From: Chelydra serpentina
Taxonomy: Eukaryota; Chordata; Testudines; Chelydridae
Direction of reading: 5' to 3'
Assembly: GCA_037349315.1 (NCBI GenBank)
Contig: JBAIAC010000057.1
Span: 12,183,501-12,247,500 of the forward strand
DNA length: 64,000 nucleotides
Shown here: one piece after another, positions 10,755-21,614 of the stretch
Position numbering within the stretch: the first letter of the stretch is position 1
How the letters are laid out: the number at the start of each line of letters is the position of its first letter
Notes under the pieces: model-generated
Told to the model about the DNA's origin: nothing
What the model saw: the letters and a program-made list of their open reading frames with translations, nothing else
Databases searched by the model: none
Program-made: the position numbers and the translations under genes

Positions 10755-11040
10755 AGCACAAGAGTTTGAGCCATTTAGCTACAACTGGGACACTCACCAA
10801 CACAGCAGGTGGGTGCTACCTGGGAGTTCCTGTCTGACAGCACAATAAGTATGTTTGACCCTATAGCATCTAGTTGAGGTAGGTATTATCGAGGAAGGGA
10901 AGTAACCACCAAAACTGAGTAACCTCACCAGCTTATTGCAGTAACTCTTTTCTTTTCTGACCCCATCCACTCCTTATGGATTGTCACCCCCTTCCTTGAT
11001 GTCATGTCTACACTGCGATTTAGAAACTCTCCCGGAAAAA
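10755..11040. other. Unique tract with a Harbinger-type end fragment
   Basis: Positions 10998-11030 (TCATGTCTACACTGCGATTT, then 'agaaactctccc') are the left end of a GTCTACAC-type MITE whose other end is not found. Confidence 0.4.
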
Positions 11041-11112
11041 GTGACTTTGGGGCAGATTCTCAGCTTTTGTAAATTGTCCTAGCTCTGCTGAAGTCAATTT
11101 ACACCAGCTGTG
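11041..11112. repeat. Palindromic MITE (CAGATTCTCAGC type)
   Basis: Arms GGGGCAGATTCTCAGCTTTT and ATTTACACCAGCTGTGGGTC around a 'ctgctgaagtcaat' axis. Same family as 45294-45366. Confidence 0.65.
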
Positions 11113-11139
11113 GGTCTGTCTTGTGTCTTTCCAGTTGTC

Positions 11140-11480
11140 CAGCTTTTAAAAATAAAAAAATAAAAAGCACACAATGGCACATACTAAATAATGCTCATTC
11201 TTTGGGCTCATGGTCTAAACCCTCAGTTAATAAAATGAAGGTGAGCCTAATTAATTAAGCACACACTGGGGTCTCAATGGGGACATATGTGATGACTTTG
11301 GGAGAGGTCACACCTGTCAGCTTCCCTGTTAGAATGCAATTTTGTTGGAATTAAGTTTCACATCGAGGCAGGCCTTCAGCGGCATGCATGGATTCCTGTC
11401 CAATCTCAACCCAAGCCAGCTGAGGAATTAAGATTCTTGTTAATTAAAGGGGATCCGGATTGCTTTTACTCATGATGGGA
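11140..11480. promoter_or_regulatory. Candidate conserved non-coding element (TAAT-rich)
   Basis: Repeat-free sequence with TAATTAATTAA at 11248-11258 and TTAATTAA at 11440-11447, both homeodomain-like cores. Only motif content supports this; conservation cannot be judged here. Confidence 0.25.
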
Positions 11481-12254
11481 GACAGCTACTGTCATGCCTG
11501 CTGAGATTGGAGAAGAGCTCCATCCATCACCAATCTGGTAGGGCTGCACCCTGGGAAACACCATGTTGCTGCCTGATTGCTCTTCTCCATTTCACACGCA
11601 GAGCTCCTTCTTCCCCTTATTAAGCAGCAGGAAGTGGGAGCATGAGACTGGAATATGTACAGTGTATATTGCTTGCATTTTACAGCTCAGGTTCGCTAGT
11701 GGGCTGTTTTGTGGTGCCTGGCATTGCTACTCACGCCAGCGCTTGGTATAGTGTTGGCTTTTTTAGCAAATGTTAAAATGTAACCGTTTCCTCTGTCCTT
11801 GCTAGACTAAGAGGCAATTGCTCCTGTGATTAACAAGCCCCAGGCAAATGCCATATTGGCTATGCAGGCTTGACACTGTGACTGGTGGGTTACTCCAAGG
11901 AATACGTGCAAAATGATCAATCCTACTTTAGAATGATAGAATTTACGCTGATGAATTAGACACAATGATAGAGTTCCTAGCTTAATTGCAGAGGAAGATA
12001 CCGACAAAGGAATGCAAAACAAATGAGGATTTAATTTGCTCATAGAAAGCTAAAGAGGTAAGATTGAAGAGGGAGACTGGGGGCATCCTATCCAAATCCC
12101 AGGCCAGGACTTGGGAACAATCAGTCAAAGAAGGAACTGCTGCTAGAGAATCCACCCCATATTTCACACAACCTGCAGTACATATTGAAATGAAATTTTT
12201 GGACTGGAGAAAGTCCTAAGAGTGGGGAGTGCTTCTGGGTGCCCATCTGGAGAC
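11481..12254. other. Unique tract
   Basis: No repeat, RNA gene or credible coding frame is recognised. The 11807-12043 and 11982-12167 minus frames lack domains. Confidence 0.45.
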
Positions 12255-12385
12255 ACCTTAAAGGGGCCAGATTTTCTGAATGTGCTGGATACTTGCTCTC
12301 TGACAATCTGCCCTGTTAGGGAGTCTAGACACATCCAAAATTAAAGCACCCCAAATGACTGGCTACTTTTGAAAACCTTGGCCTG
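12255..12385. repeat. Diverged palindromic MITE
   Basis: AAAGGGGCCAGATTTTCTGA at one end and CTGGCTACTTTTGAAAACC at the other. Same family as 3150-3400. The middle is rearranged. Confidence 0.55.
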
Positions 12386-13443
12386 GACATTTAGCTCATG
12401 ATCAATAAAGCTCGCCGGTCTGAGGACACCATTTGTGTAGATCGAACGAGGCTACTGAGCAGCTTGACACAGGGCCACGACACTAAACCGAACACCCCAA
12501 CACTCGCAGAAAATGCCACAAGAGGTCAGGGGCATGGAGCGACAGCCCCCAGTGTTGTCCCGCCGTTGGCTCAATACCAACAGAGAGGTAACCATGTAGG
12601 CAGAGAAGAACAATGGTGACGCTGTTACTTCTGGGATCAGGGGGTCTTCTCTCTACCTGTGGCCTTTGGGAAACATTGCCTGCAAGTGCATCGGTGAGGA
12701 GCATGAGCCACCAAGATGTCACCTCTGAAGCGTTACCTTCCCCCGCTGTCTTGGGCAAGGAGCATCCTCCCATCCATGGTGCTATGACCACTGTCACTCA
12801 GGAGTATCGCCTATGGGGCAGATTGCTTATACACACACACCGCATGCTGCTTCAATTGAAAAGAAAGCTTTTAGGAGCTGGCAAGAGCTCGCTCTGCCTG
12901 GGGAGCATAGCAGGACTAGCAGGCTCCAAGTGGTGCAGAGGTGTCTGTTTTTGCATTTCTGGCAGGCCGAGACGAACGCTGACGGAACAGCGAGCTGGAT
13001 GAGATTATGAAGTAGCTCACGTGGGGAAGTGATGGAATCCCCTTCCTTTGGGACATTTCGGATGGTTTGGATGAAGCAGTGGAGCAGATTCTTTAGGGAC
13101 CAATTCTGCACTGGCTGACAGGGTGGGCTTGATGGCCAGGTGAGTCTTTCCCATCTCTCCATTCTATGAGGGACCTCAGAACCCTTGGCTCCGATTAGCA
13201 CCCAAATGTTCGGGGGCTGAGCTAAATGGTTCCCCTCGAGAGCGGGCTTTGCGGCGGAATTCTGGTAACTCTTGGTTGTTCTGACTGGAAAGATGATTTT
13301 GTGGGGAAGGCTCCGGAGTGGGACACAGGAGAGCATGGTTTAGGACTTCGAGTGCAGAAGTGACCAGTCCAAGGTCTGTTCCTCTAATGCTAACATGTCC
13401 CCATCTGTCAGAGGTGCTGTGAGGACACATGGCTTGGGAAGTG
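12386..13443. other. Unique tract
   Basis: Overlapping open frames occur on both strands (12613-13002 plus, 12827-13336 minus, 169 codons), none with a recognisable domain and each opposed by another. Judged chance. Positions 13060-13170 (GATGAAGCAGTGGAGCAGAT, then 'gatggccaggtgag') may be a decayed LINE 3' tail, not certain. Confidence 0.4.
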
Positions 13444-13716
13444 CAGTATTGCCAAACCCAAATGTTCAAAAATCATGATTCTGGCCCTCAAAAGCTTGTT
13501 TTATATATACATAAAGGGTGATCACTGTTGGGGTCTTTTTATTTGCCTTTTTGGTTGCACTCATATCACATTTTCAGTCTTTTCTCTGCAACTACAAGGG
13601 TCAGACGCTTCCATTTGGAAAAGAAGTAAGCTGAGATTCTTATGTAACATCATGCTTCCAGCAGAAAACATACTAAAAATCACGAGACAGTCAAATTGCG
13701 TGTATTGGCAACACTG
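13444..13716. mobile_element. hAT-like MITE (CAGTRTTGCCA termini)
   Basis: The termini CAGTATTGCCAAA and TTGGCAACACTG are inverted copies of each other. The interior includes TCATATCACATTTTCAGTC, shared with 24476-24875. No clear 8-bp duplication remains, so the hAT class is provisional. The 190-codon frame starting at 13475 runs through it and is chance. Confidence 0.65.
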
Positions 13717-14405
13717 GCAGCGGCGCCGGGGCTACGTGGGATGGGTGGAGTCAATTTTATTGGAACGGGAGGTAGAGGGTCCTGTTTCCGGAGGGACTTA
13801 CTTTGGTGTGTCACCAGGGGCTCAGGATTGCCAGCTGGAGACAGGCTCTTACCAGGGAAAACACCTACTAGATGTGCCAGCTGTGCACAGATGTACATGG
13901 GCTGAGCCCTCTGCAAAGCACCAGGCTATCACATTTCACCAGACTGGCTTGACAACTGGACCCGGGGTTTTGTGCGAGGAGAGGGGAGGGTCAGAGGCGT
14001 GCATTGTGGATGGGCCGGCTAGGAAGGCTCTTACCCTTTTCATATGAAACCAAGAAGATTTGCATATATTATTTTGCATAAAAAGAAAAAAAATGTTTTG
14101 ACCCTCCAGGGTTAGCTTCATTTTTTAATTTTGTCCTGTCCATGCCTAGTGGAGGTGCTGCGACAACATTCACATATCCATTGTGTTAGTGGATGGGACT
14201 CCTAGGAGCACTTCTCATCAGTTCAGGATTCAAATAGCTGCAGGCTCATAGTGAGCGTTGACATTCTCCCAGCACCGCATCTTTGCCCCATCTCTGATGT
14301 GCATGGTGCAGTTCTTGCATCTCTGCCCTCGATATCACACTGCAGGTAAGGAAGGGATACGGTGTGCTATGTAAGAGCTGGCTGGCAACATTCTCCATTA
14401 AATAA
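13717..14405. other. Unique tract
   Basis: Nothing recognised apart from an A-rich run near 14080-14100. Confidence 0.45.
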
Positions 14406-15133
14406 ATGGAGATATGCCTAGCTCACAGAACTGGAAGGATCTTGAAAGGTCATCAAGTCCAGTCCCCTGCCTTCACTAGCAGGACCAAGTACTGTCCCCT
14501 GAGAGATTTTTGCCCCAGATCCCTAAATGGCCCCCTCAAGGATTGAACTCACAACCAGGGCCGGCTCCAGGCACCAGCAAAACAAGCTGGTGCTTGGGGC
14601 TGCACATTTCTAGGGGCGGCATTCTGGCACCGGCCATGCCGCCCCTAGAAATGTGCCCTGGCCACCCCAGCTCACCTACGCTCTGCGCCGCTTTCATGCG
14701 CTGCTTCTATCCCTCCCTCCCAGGCTAAAGAGCCTGGGAGGGAGGGGGAGAAGAGAACCCGAGCGGCCGCGGCGCGCATCCCCCACTCCCTCCCTCGTAG
14801 GCATGCCCCACTCGCCCCGGCGCTCCGGCCGGGGAGAGCGGGGCAGCCGGCATGCCCGCACGCTCCCCGCCGGCCAGGGAGAGCGGGGCAGCCGGCATGC
14901 CTCGCTCACTCCCCGCCCTCGCTCCCCGCCGGCATGCTGCGCTCCCTCCCTGCCGGCTGGAGAGAAAGGGGGCCGCGGGCATGCCGCCCGCGCTTCGAGA
15001 GACGGGGGGTTTGTTTTTTTGGGGGGGTGTTTTTTTTGTTTCGGGGGGGGCGGCGTTTGGGTTGGGTTTTTTTTTGCTTGGGGCGGCAGAAACGTTAGAG
15101 CCGCCCCTGCTCACAACCCTGGGTTTAGCAGGC
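14406..15133 (-). mobile_element. tRNA-derived SINE split by a hAT element
   Basis: Minus-strand copy of the SINE at 1351-1552. The 3' tail is at 14406 (GGAGATATGCCTAGCTCACA), then CCTTCACTAGCAGGACCAAG. The tRNA-like part reaches GGATTGAACTCACAAC at 14555 and resumes at 15110-15133 (CTCACAACCCTGGGTTTAGC, then AGG). The tRNA 5' end is lost. Confidence 0.9.
14556..15109. mobile_element. 554-bp GC-rich hAT element inside a SINE
   Basis: Termini CAGGGCCGGCTC and GAGCCGCCCCTG are inverted repeats. Perfect 8-bp duplications CTCACAAC lie at 14548-14555 and 15110-15117. The first 100 bp fold on themselves (TTTCTAGGGGCGGCA with GCCGCCCCTAGAAATG). The interior has repeated GCCGGCATGCC blocks and T- and G-rich runs near 15007-15085. 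It encodes no transposase; long open frames here only reflect GC-rich, stop-poor sequence. Confidence 0.92.
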
Positions 15134-16040
15134 CCTGGAGGATAATTTTTCATTACGGACGTGGAAAGTGGGAAACAAAATAGCCTATTACACTTTGTAT
15201 CTTCAGGGAATTCCCCACCCGCCCTCGCCTTAGACATGAAAGCACTGGAATCATTTTGAACACAATGGGAAATCAATTCTAAGAGCGGCAGGCATGTTGA
15301 TTTACGGCACAGGTGACTTCCAACATGTCTTGACCATGTATGCTTTTATTGTTCCCTGACATCTGAAGGATTGTCTCACACCTGGAGAGCGAATGCCTTG
15401 CTGCTCTTTGCAGTCATTGAAGCCAGCTTTGAAGTTCTAAGAAAACCCCCAATTCATTGCGTTCAGATAGGCCTGCAGAAATGGCACATAAAGGAACTAA
15501 AACAACATCGCTCACGCTGAGCCATGAGCAGGAATGGAGATAAAGGACATTGCCGCAGAGAATAAAAGCATCCTTTTAAGTGTGTCGTGTGTGCTCCCTT
15601 CCCCCCATGTAAAGCCCTTGTCCAGTTGTCAAGCCAATCTGGTCAAATGTGATAGCCTGGTGCTATGCAGATGGCTCAATCCATGTACATCTGTACACAG
15701 CTGGCACACATTGTAGATGTTTGCACTTGTCAGTTTGTTAACTAGCCAACTGGAAAATGGTAGGTACAATCCCTTGGATTTTTCACTGGGAGAAGGAGCT
15801 AGGCTAGACAGATACAGATGAAAGTTATAAATCAGAAGGGGCCGGTTATGGTATGAGAAACCAAGAAATGTTTCCAGATTAATATTTAAAAGGGGGGAGA
15901 GGAATAAAGACTGCACGCCTTCTCTAGCTATCAGCTCCATACAGGCCTGCCTATCGATTCAGTTTGCTCTGTCCAACAGTCTAATGTCTCAGAAGGAAAG
16001 CTATCGTTGGGGCTCTTTCCGAGGTGATAGGGAATTTTTC
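15134..16040. other. Unique tract
   Basis: No recognised repeat. The minus frame at 15629-15940 (103 codons) shows no domain. Confidence 0.45.
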
Positions 16041-16325
16041 CACGTAACATGTTTTTTGACATTTCAAAACACATTTCGACATTTTCAAAATGAGAAGTTT
16101 CATTTTCAGGTTGAAAGGACTATTTAAAAAAAACCCCCAATTTATACTAAAATGGGTTAATATTTTTTTTTAAAAGAGTCAAAATCAAAATGAAACATTT
16201 CAAAATAATTTAAACTGACTGGATCTGAAAATGTTTGAGATTTTGACATTTCACCCAGTTTTAGGATGGGAAAAAATTTCCAAGTGTCAAAAGCTCTCAT
16301 GGGATGGGAAAACCATTTCCTGCCC
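16041..16325. repeat. AAAATTTT-rich diverged dispersed repeat
   Basis: Dense TTTTGACATTTC, CATTTTCAAAATGAGAAG and GAAACATTTCAAAATAAT motifs on both strands. Similar sequence recurs at 41447-41640, 42785-42915, 55010-55530, 61600-61995 and 62720-62900. Family not named; probably an old fold-back element. Confidence 0.5.
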
Positions 16326-17299
16326 AGCGCCGGCTCTTATTCTTTTTTTACCTAGTCTTTACTTCAGCAAATTTGCCTGGGTGAGTATTAAGTTAAAACT
16401 GAATAAGAAATTCAAGCACGCAGTTGTCCCTGCACAGGAGATGGGTCACTCTCATTGCAGTCATTGGGACTTACTGTAACCTGCAGGGAGAGACCAGGGT
16501 CCCTGTATTGGACTATTATACATTCATTGGTTCTCTTAACTCTGCTTGGGCCTTTCTATGCCTGGCGAAGGAGGCAGCTGTCCTGCAGAAGAGCGATTCC
16601 CATCATAATCTGGGTTGCCCAGAGGCCAAGAGGAGGGATATCAGTTTCCAACTTGTTTTACTATTGGTTTAACAGTCAGGAAGACATTGTCTAGCATTGG
16701 CAAAGTCCCTATTTTGTTAGATATCTGTGTTCTCACTATGGTTGTTACAGCGGGTTGCAAACTGGTTTGAATACCCTTGCAATGGGGTCTCACAGGTTCA
16801 GTGTCACCTCTTTCCAACACAAGGTAAGCCCCAGTGCTAGGCTCAAAAGTGCAAACTGTGAAAATTACACTATGCTTTATTCATGGGGGCAGATCCGCTT
16901 ATCCTGAACCAGGAGCAAACTCCTCCCGTGTCTCCCTCAGGGCTCATCAGCTAAAGGAGCATCTGCTGTTCTGAGTGTGACTGTAGCATCCCATCTGGCA
17001 TAAGAGATCGCGCTGTTTTGAGCAGTGTCCGTCACTCAGTGTTGGCTTTCAGAAGGACGATGCTCTGTCGTGGACGTTACTAACATCCATGTTGTGAAAG
17101 CAAAGAAATCCCTGAATGTTAGTGCTATTGGCTTAAAAGTGTAGGCCCTTGGACAGGATCAACAGGCTGCACCTATTCTAATCACTTCACCTCTGCCTAG
17201 CGCACCAGGAACTTGCAACAAAATGCACTGTCCATACTATGTAGGGCCCTATCTGTCAGTTGTATTTATATGGTACCCCATTATCATATAGTGTCTGAA
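16326..17299. other. Unique tract
   Basis: Nothing recognised. Frames at 16231-16694 lack domains. Confidence 0.45.
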
Positions 17300-17480
17300 C
17301 ATCTCACATGCTTTAATGTGTTCATCCTCACAACATCCCTTGGAGGTAGGGAAGTGCTGTCACCCCCGTTTTACACATGGTGAATTGACAGAGAAAGAGA
17401 GTAAGTGATTTGCCCATGGTTATGCATGGAGTTTATGGCAGAGCAGGGAATCAGACCTGTGTCTCAAACAGTGCCACAGG
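17300..17480 (-). mobile_element. MIR SINE
   Basis: TGTTCATCCTCACAACATCC, then CCCCCGTTTTACACATGGTG, GTAAGTGATTTGCCCATGG and GAATCAGACCTGTGTCTC follow the reversed MIR consensus in order. Confidence 0.85.
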
Positions 17481-17589
17481 AGCCAGCAAACAGAGCGGGA
17501 GAACAGGGGAGTTTGAATATGGGTGGGTGGCGTTTCTGTGTTTGTTTTCTCTCTCCCCTCTTGACAGGAATTTAGGAGGGAAAGCTATG

Positions 17590-18390
17590 ACAGCTAGAGC
17601 CAGGTGTGGTAGTTACCCAAAATATGGAAGAGACAGTGAAGATGACTGGATGTGGAAGCCGAGGGATGAACATGAATCTGGAGAGGGTTCCTGAAAGGTG
17701 CTTCATTAGTATGAAGTGCTGCCTGATGCATCTGATGGAAGAGAAGTTCCAAGGTTTGGAGATGCAGCTAGAAACTAAGATTGAGTTTTGAAGGGGATTT
17801 GAGCAGATGATGGAAGAAAGGACAGAGGAGGATTAAGCAAAATCTCAAGACTTGCAAATGCATGCTGACCAGGAGAAGTGGGAGGGTAGACTGCTGGATG
17901 AAGAAAGTGGTCCATGGAAACAAGTGACTATGAGAACAAGACAGAGGAAAAGACCAGCTAGCAAAAGGAGAAATAGAGCTGAAGAACAGTTTTGCTGAGC
18001 TGGAAAATGAAGGGGAGAGGGAAGCAGTGACAGAAGATGAGAGAGCTGGGGAAGAAGAGAAGAGCAGCTACTTCTACAACAGGAGGGGTAGAGACCATAA
18101 AGACAGCAAGAGTTCAGAGCCCCAGGAGGATAGAGGGTGACTTACAGAAGATTGCAAGTGAGAACAAAAGAGCAGAAGACTTGCAAGCCAGAAAGAACCA
18201 AAGGAGGAAGGCTGGAGAATTGCAGCAACATCAGGAAGAGGCAGTTCTACATGCTTGGGGACTCTCTACTAAGAGGTCTGTCACCGGGGCTGATGATCCG
18301 GAGAACAGAAGGGTGAGCTGTCTGCCTGAAGCTAAGATATGGGATGTGGACCTGATGGGAGCAGGTAAACCTCAGGTGCCAAGGAGTTAA
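17590..18390 (+). pseudogene. Decayed CR1 LINE ORF1 (coiled coil plus GDSL esterase start)
   Basis: Charged, Glu/Lys/Arg-rich segments that would form a coiled coil (EEKFQGLEMQLETKI near 17740; ENKRAEDLQARKNQRRK near 18155) precede FYMLGDSLLRGLSPG at about 18247-18291. LGDSLLRG matches block I of SGNH/GDSL esterases, which CR1-type ORF1 proteins carry. Reading needs several frame changes and meets stops, so it is dead. Similarity to CR1 ORF1 stops near 18380. No RT follows, so this is an ORF1-only orphan. The plus frame at 18037-18390 is one surviving piece. Confidence 0.65.
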
Positions 18391-18539
18391 ACGACTTGTT
18401 TCTGACTTTCCCCTAGACATAGAACATTACCCTTAGAAGTTCTTCTAATTATTGATTGCATTCTAGTAGTACCTAGAAGGTTCCTTTGTGCCAACGGTGA
18501 GGAATATACACAGTACGAGATGAGCTTATAGACAAGACA

Positions 18540-18650
18540 TAGTAAGCATTATTTATCCCCATTTTACAGATGGGGAACAGAGCAGCCAGTAATAAGGTCA
18601 CACAGGAAGACTGTGGCAGAAACAGGTATTGAACAGCACTCTTGTGAATC
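18540..18650 (-). mobile_element. MIR SINE fragment
   Basis: TATCCCCATTTTACAGATGG, then GGGAACAGAG and AAGGTCACACAGGAAGACTG and 'ggcagaaacaggtattgaac', as in reversed MIR. Confidence 0.85.
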
Positions 18651-19340
18651 ACAGCTTAGCATCTTCATCACAAATTAATCCAACCCTCTCTCTCCTCGTA
18701 CCCTGTCCTAATCATCAGTAGGTGTGTCTGCCCCATTCTTTGCTCTCTTCCACCCCCTGTGGCCACTTGTTGCTAGCATTCCTAGACTTTAATAGAAAAC
18801 AAGCACAGGGTGGTGTGCGTATGTGCACTGGATCTTTGATGTTATTCAGTCAAGTCTTCCCAGGTAGCAAACCTCACATTTATTTGCAAATGAGAAGCCA
18901 GTCACACTGAACTGAAGGAAGAGAATGTTAATGAATGTTCTTCTAGGCTTTAAGGAAAAGATATTGCCCAATGCTGTGGAAAATTAAAATTTGTTAATAA
19001 TATGTACGGTAAATTTAATGCTAAAGACCCAAGATAAATGGGAAGAGAGTTTAATCTTAGGTGACCCCATTTTTGCGGGAATGTCATTAGCTATGGTTTT
19101 TGCTTCGTCTCAGAAAGCAAGACACACTAATTAGTTCAGGCCTACCGTAGCTAAATTATTGTTCCCAAACACTTGCAGGGGAAAGCAATGGATGCTGGGA
19201 GAAATTCAGAGGGAACTATCCAGATTTCATGACTGGGGCTACTGTGGCCTATAGACCAAAGGAGACGTGTGGAAGGGAAGGTGTGATCATAACCAAAGGA
19301 AACACTGAACACAAGGATGCATTGGGCATAGCCACTGTGA
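18651..19340. other. Unique tract
   Basis: AT-rich, no recognised repeat or gene. Confidence 0.45.
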
Positions 19341-19635
19341 GGCTACATCTACACCATGACCTAGGGGTGCAACTCCCATCTTGCATAGACATATTTGTGC
19401 TAGCTTGATCAGAGCTAAGATGAGTATAAATAGTAGCCTAGCTGCAGTAGCATGGGCAGTGTCAAGAGAGGCATGGCTTAGCTGCTTACCCAGGGGGTTC
19501 AGGCAGGTCTGTACTCGGTGACTCCATTCCCTGTGCTTCCGCGGCTATCCTACTCTTTATGCCCATGATAGCCTGATGAGAACTGGAACTAGTATGTGTA
19601 TGTGAACTGGGAGTCACCTCATAGTGTAGTCACAG
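19341..19635. mobile_element. Harbinger-type MITE (GTCTACAC family), diverged
   Basis: Left end GGCTACATCTACACCATG. The body (GCTAGCTTGATCAGAGCTA, then 'gagtataaatagtagcc', 'caggtctgtactcgg') follows a family seen in turtles. The right end is a degraded ATAGTGTAGTCACAG. Confidence 0.55.
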
Positions 19636-19659
19636 TGGGGGAGCGGATCCTTCCTAGGC

Positions 19660-19900
19660 TGGATTGGATAAATTAAGCTTGTCCAAAATTAAATCGACTT
19701 TATCTAATTTGACCTCGAGCCTCTGAATTGATTACGTCAATCGTGCATGGCCACGCCATGCTCATTGCCTCGATGGAGTGCGTCCTCACTAGCAGGGCCT
19801 GCATCACTGCACCAAGCAGTGCATCGTGGGTAGCTATCTCAAAGCGCAACTTGCTGCAGTGTGTTTTGGGAAGTTTGTGCAATGCCTCATGGGACCAAAA
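19660..19900. repeat. Likely internal piece of a DNA transposon
   Basis: ATCGACTTTATCTAATTTGA, GTGCATCGTGGGTAGCTATC and CAATGCCTCATGGGACCAAA resemble the interior of large Harbinger-type turtle elements. No termini are found. Confidence 0.4.
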
Positions 19901-20479
19901 CATTGTTGTTGCGGAGAATGAGCGTCACAGGCAAGACTGAGCTTGCCTTCCTGCGAAGGGCCAGCCAGCCGGTGACAGGGGGTGGAAAGCTGCACTCAGG
20001 AAGGAATGACTGACATGAACACGCGGCATTAGGGGTGTTTATACAGGCCCTGTCCTACCAGCTCACTTGCTGATGGCTCAGCCTCTCGGGTAGAGCAGCC
20101 TTAGCGAATGGAAATGACCCTGTCTTCAGCTGACGGGAGCTCAACAGGAACTCATCAGCAGCCGATCAAAGTTTGGAGTTCAGATGAAAGGCCTTAAAAC
20201 TTGTCTCGGGGAAGTGCTGGGCCCTGCTGATGGAATTGCATTAGCTCATTACTCTGATGGGTTATAATCAACCTGTCCAATTTTAATCTCTTCCGTAGCT
20301 GTGCTTCTGAGTCTTAAATTTCACGCACACATTCTCCCTCTTTCTCAGGGTTAATTACCTGCCTCTTTTGGATTGGCTAAGGGAACTGGCCACTAGATGA
20401 TCGGGATTATTATTTATATTACAATAATTCCCAGCAAGGCCATTTTTGGTCCCGGGTGCAGGAGATATTGCTAGAGAAC
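19901..20479. other. Unique tract
   Basis: Nothing recognised. AT-rich from 20240. Confidence 0.45.
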
Positions 20480-20690
20480 CTAACAAAAATTGCAGACCCG
20501 TTGTGCTTGGCACTCTATAAATTCATAGCAAGGAAACGTCCCTGCTTTAAAGAGCTTACAACCTAAATAGGCAAATGAGTTGAAGAAGGTCAGCAAGAGA
20601 CCCAGGAACAGAATCCAGCCCTTCTGAGCACTAACCTATTGTCCTCTTGACAGCGCTGCACTGAGTGGCTGTGGCCAATCAGCGAGTGCT
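20480..20690 (-). mobile_element. MIR/CORE-SINE with conserved 3' tail
   Basis: The tail TTGTGCTTGGCACTCTATAA, then 'cctgctttaaagagcttaca' is the reverse of the element end seen at 61418-61510. The head (GACCCAGGAACAGAATCCAG, 'gagcactaacctatt') is tRNA-like MIR sequence. Confidence 0.65.
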
Positions 20691-21614
20691 GTTCTGCCAG
20701 CCACCAGATGATGTGGTTCCAGAAGCAATGAAACCTTCAGAAATGTTTCCAAGAGACGTTTCAAGGAGAGATGCTGCCCCTTGTGAATACTGTAGTGGAT
20801 CCACTGGTCTGGCAAGAAGGGGATAAAACATCTCAGGGTGTAATTCCTGAGGTTTCATGAATGGAGTTTCCAAGAGCAGAAGCCAACTGGTTTTACACAG
20901 AAAAAGAAGGGTGTGAAGGAGGAAGCCTGCAATTCCCCTTTGTTTCTGCTACCTAGCTACTCTGATAGGGCTTCCTCTGTCCTTTCTGGCAGCCTAATCA
21001 GTCCGTGTATCCATTGCAGAAGATCAGCTTTCAAGAACATGGTCCTCTCAAATCCAAAGCAAAACCCTTCATTCAGCCTTGACTTTTCATCTCAAACCCC
21101 AGCTTAAACCTCACCCAGATCTGGATGCTGTCTTCTGGCTGGAGTCTCAGCCAAAGGGGTAGCAAATGTCCTGCAGTACTAGCATGTCTGTGTAACCATT
21201 GGTGAGTGTGGTTTTTTAGGGCTCCCTTTGTATCCAATCCACCGGGGGGATGAGACTATTGCAGGCCTAGAGGTGGGGCTTTAGCTCAAGATCAAGCTCA
21301 AGTAGCACATCATTTTAGCTCTGGAGGTCCCTGGTTCAGTCCCTGTTATGTGAGCCAAGATGGTGACCATCACACTTGCAGTATGTGGCTTTGCAATGCT
21401 CTTTGGAGTACCCCACTGTTAGAACCTGTCCCAGTACCGCTTGTGCAGTTGCCAATCTGTTGCGAGTGGACCCAGTTGTGACGTCCTGTGTGCTTCCAAG
21501 GCAGCTGGGTCTGAGCAGCATTTAGCTACTGCTTGTAGCTCTGGGTATATAGGGCCCAATTCTCGGCTCAGACCTCTTTTTTGACCCCCTTCCTTGGGAC
21601 ATGGTTACTCTGCA
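20691..21614. other. Unique tract with a tRNA-like scrap
   Basis: Positions 21301-21345 (TTTTAGCTCTGGAGGTCCCT, then GGTTCAGTCCCTG) contain a B-box-like sequence as in tRNA-derived SINEs; 30388-30436 is similar. Both are too short to classify. Confidence 0.35.

Noticed and set aside
12827..13336. 169-codon minus-strand frame
   Set aside because: No domain; overlapped by plus-strand frames of similar length; no splice or start context.
13475..14047. 190-codon open frame
   Set aside because: It begins inside a MITE, crosses its end, and no motif is seen.
14653..15276. Open frames of 176 and 183 codons on both strands
   Set aside because: They fall in the GC-rich hAT element, with Arg/Pro/Gly-rich low-complexity translations and open frames on both strands at once.
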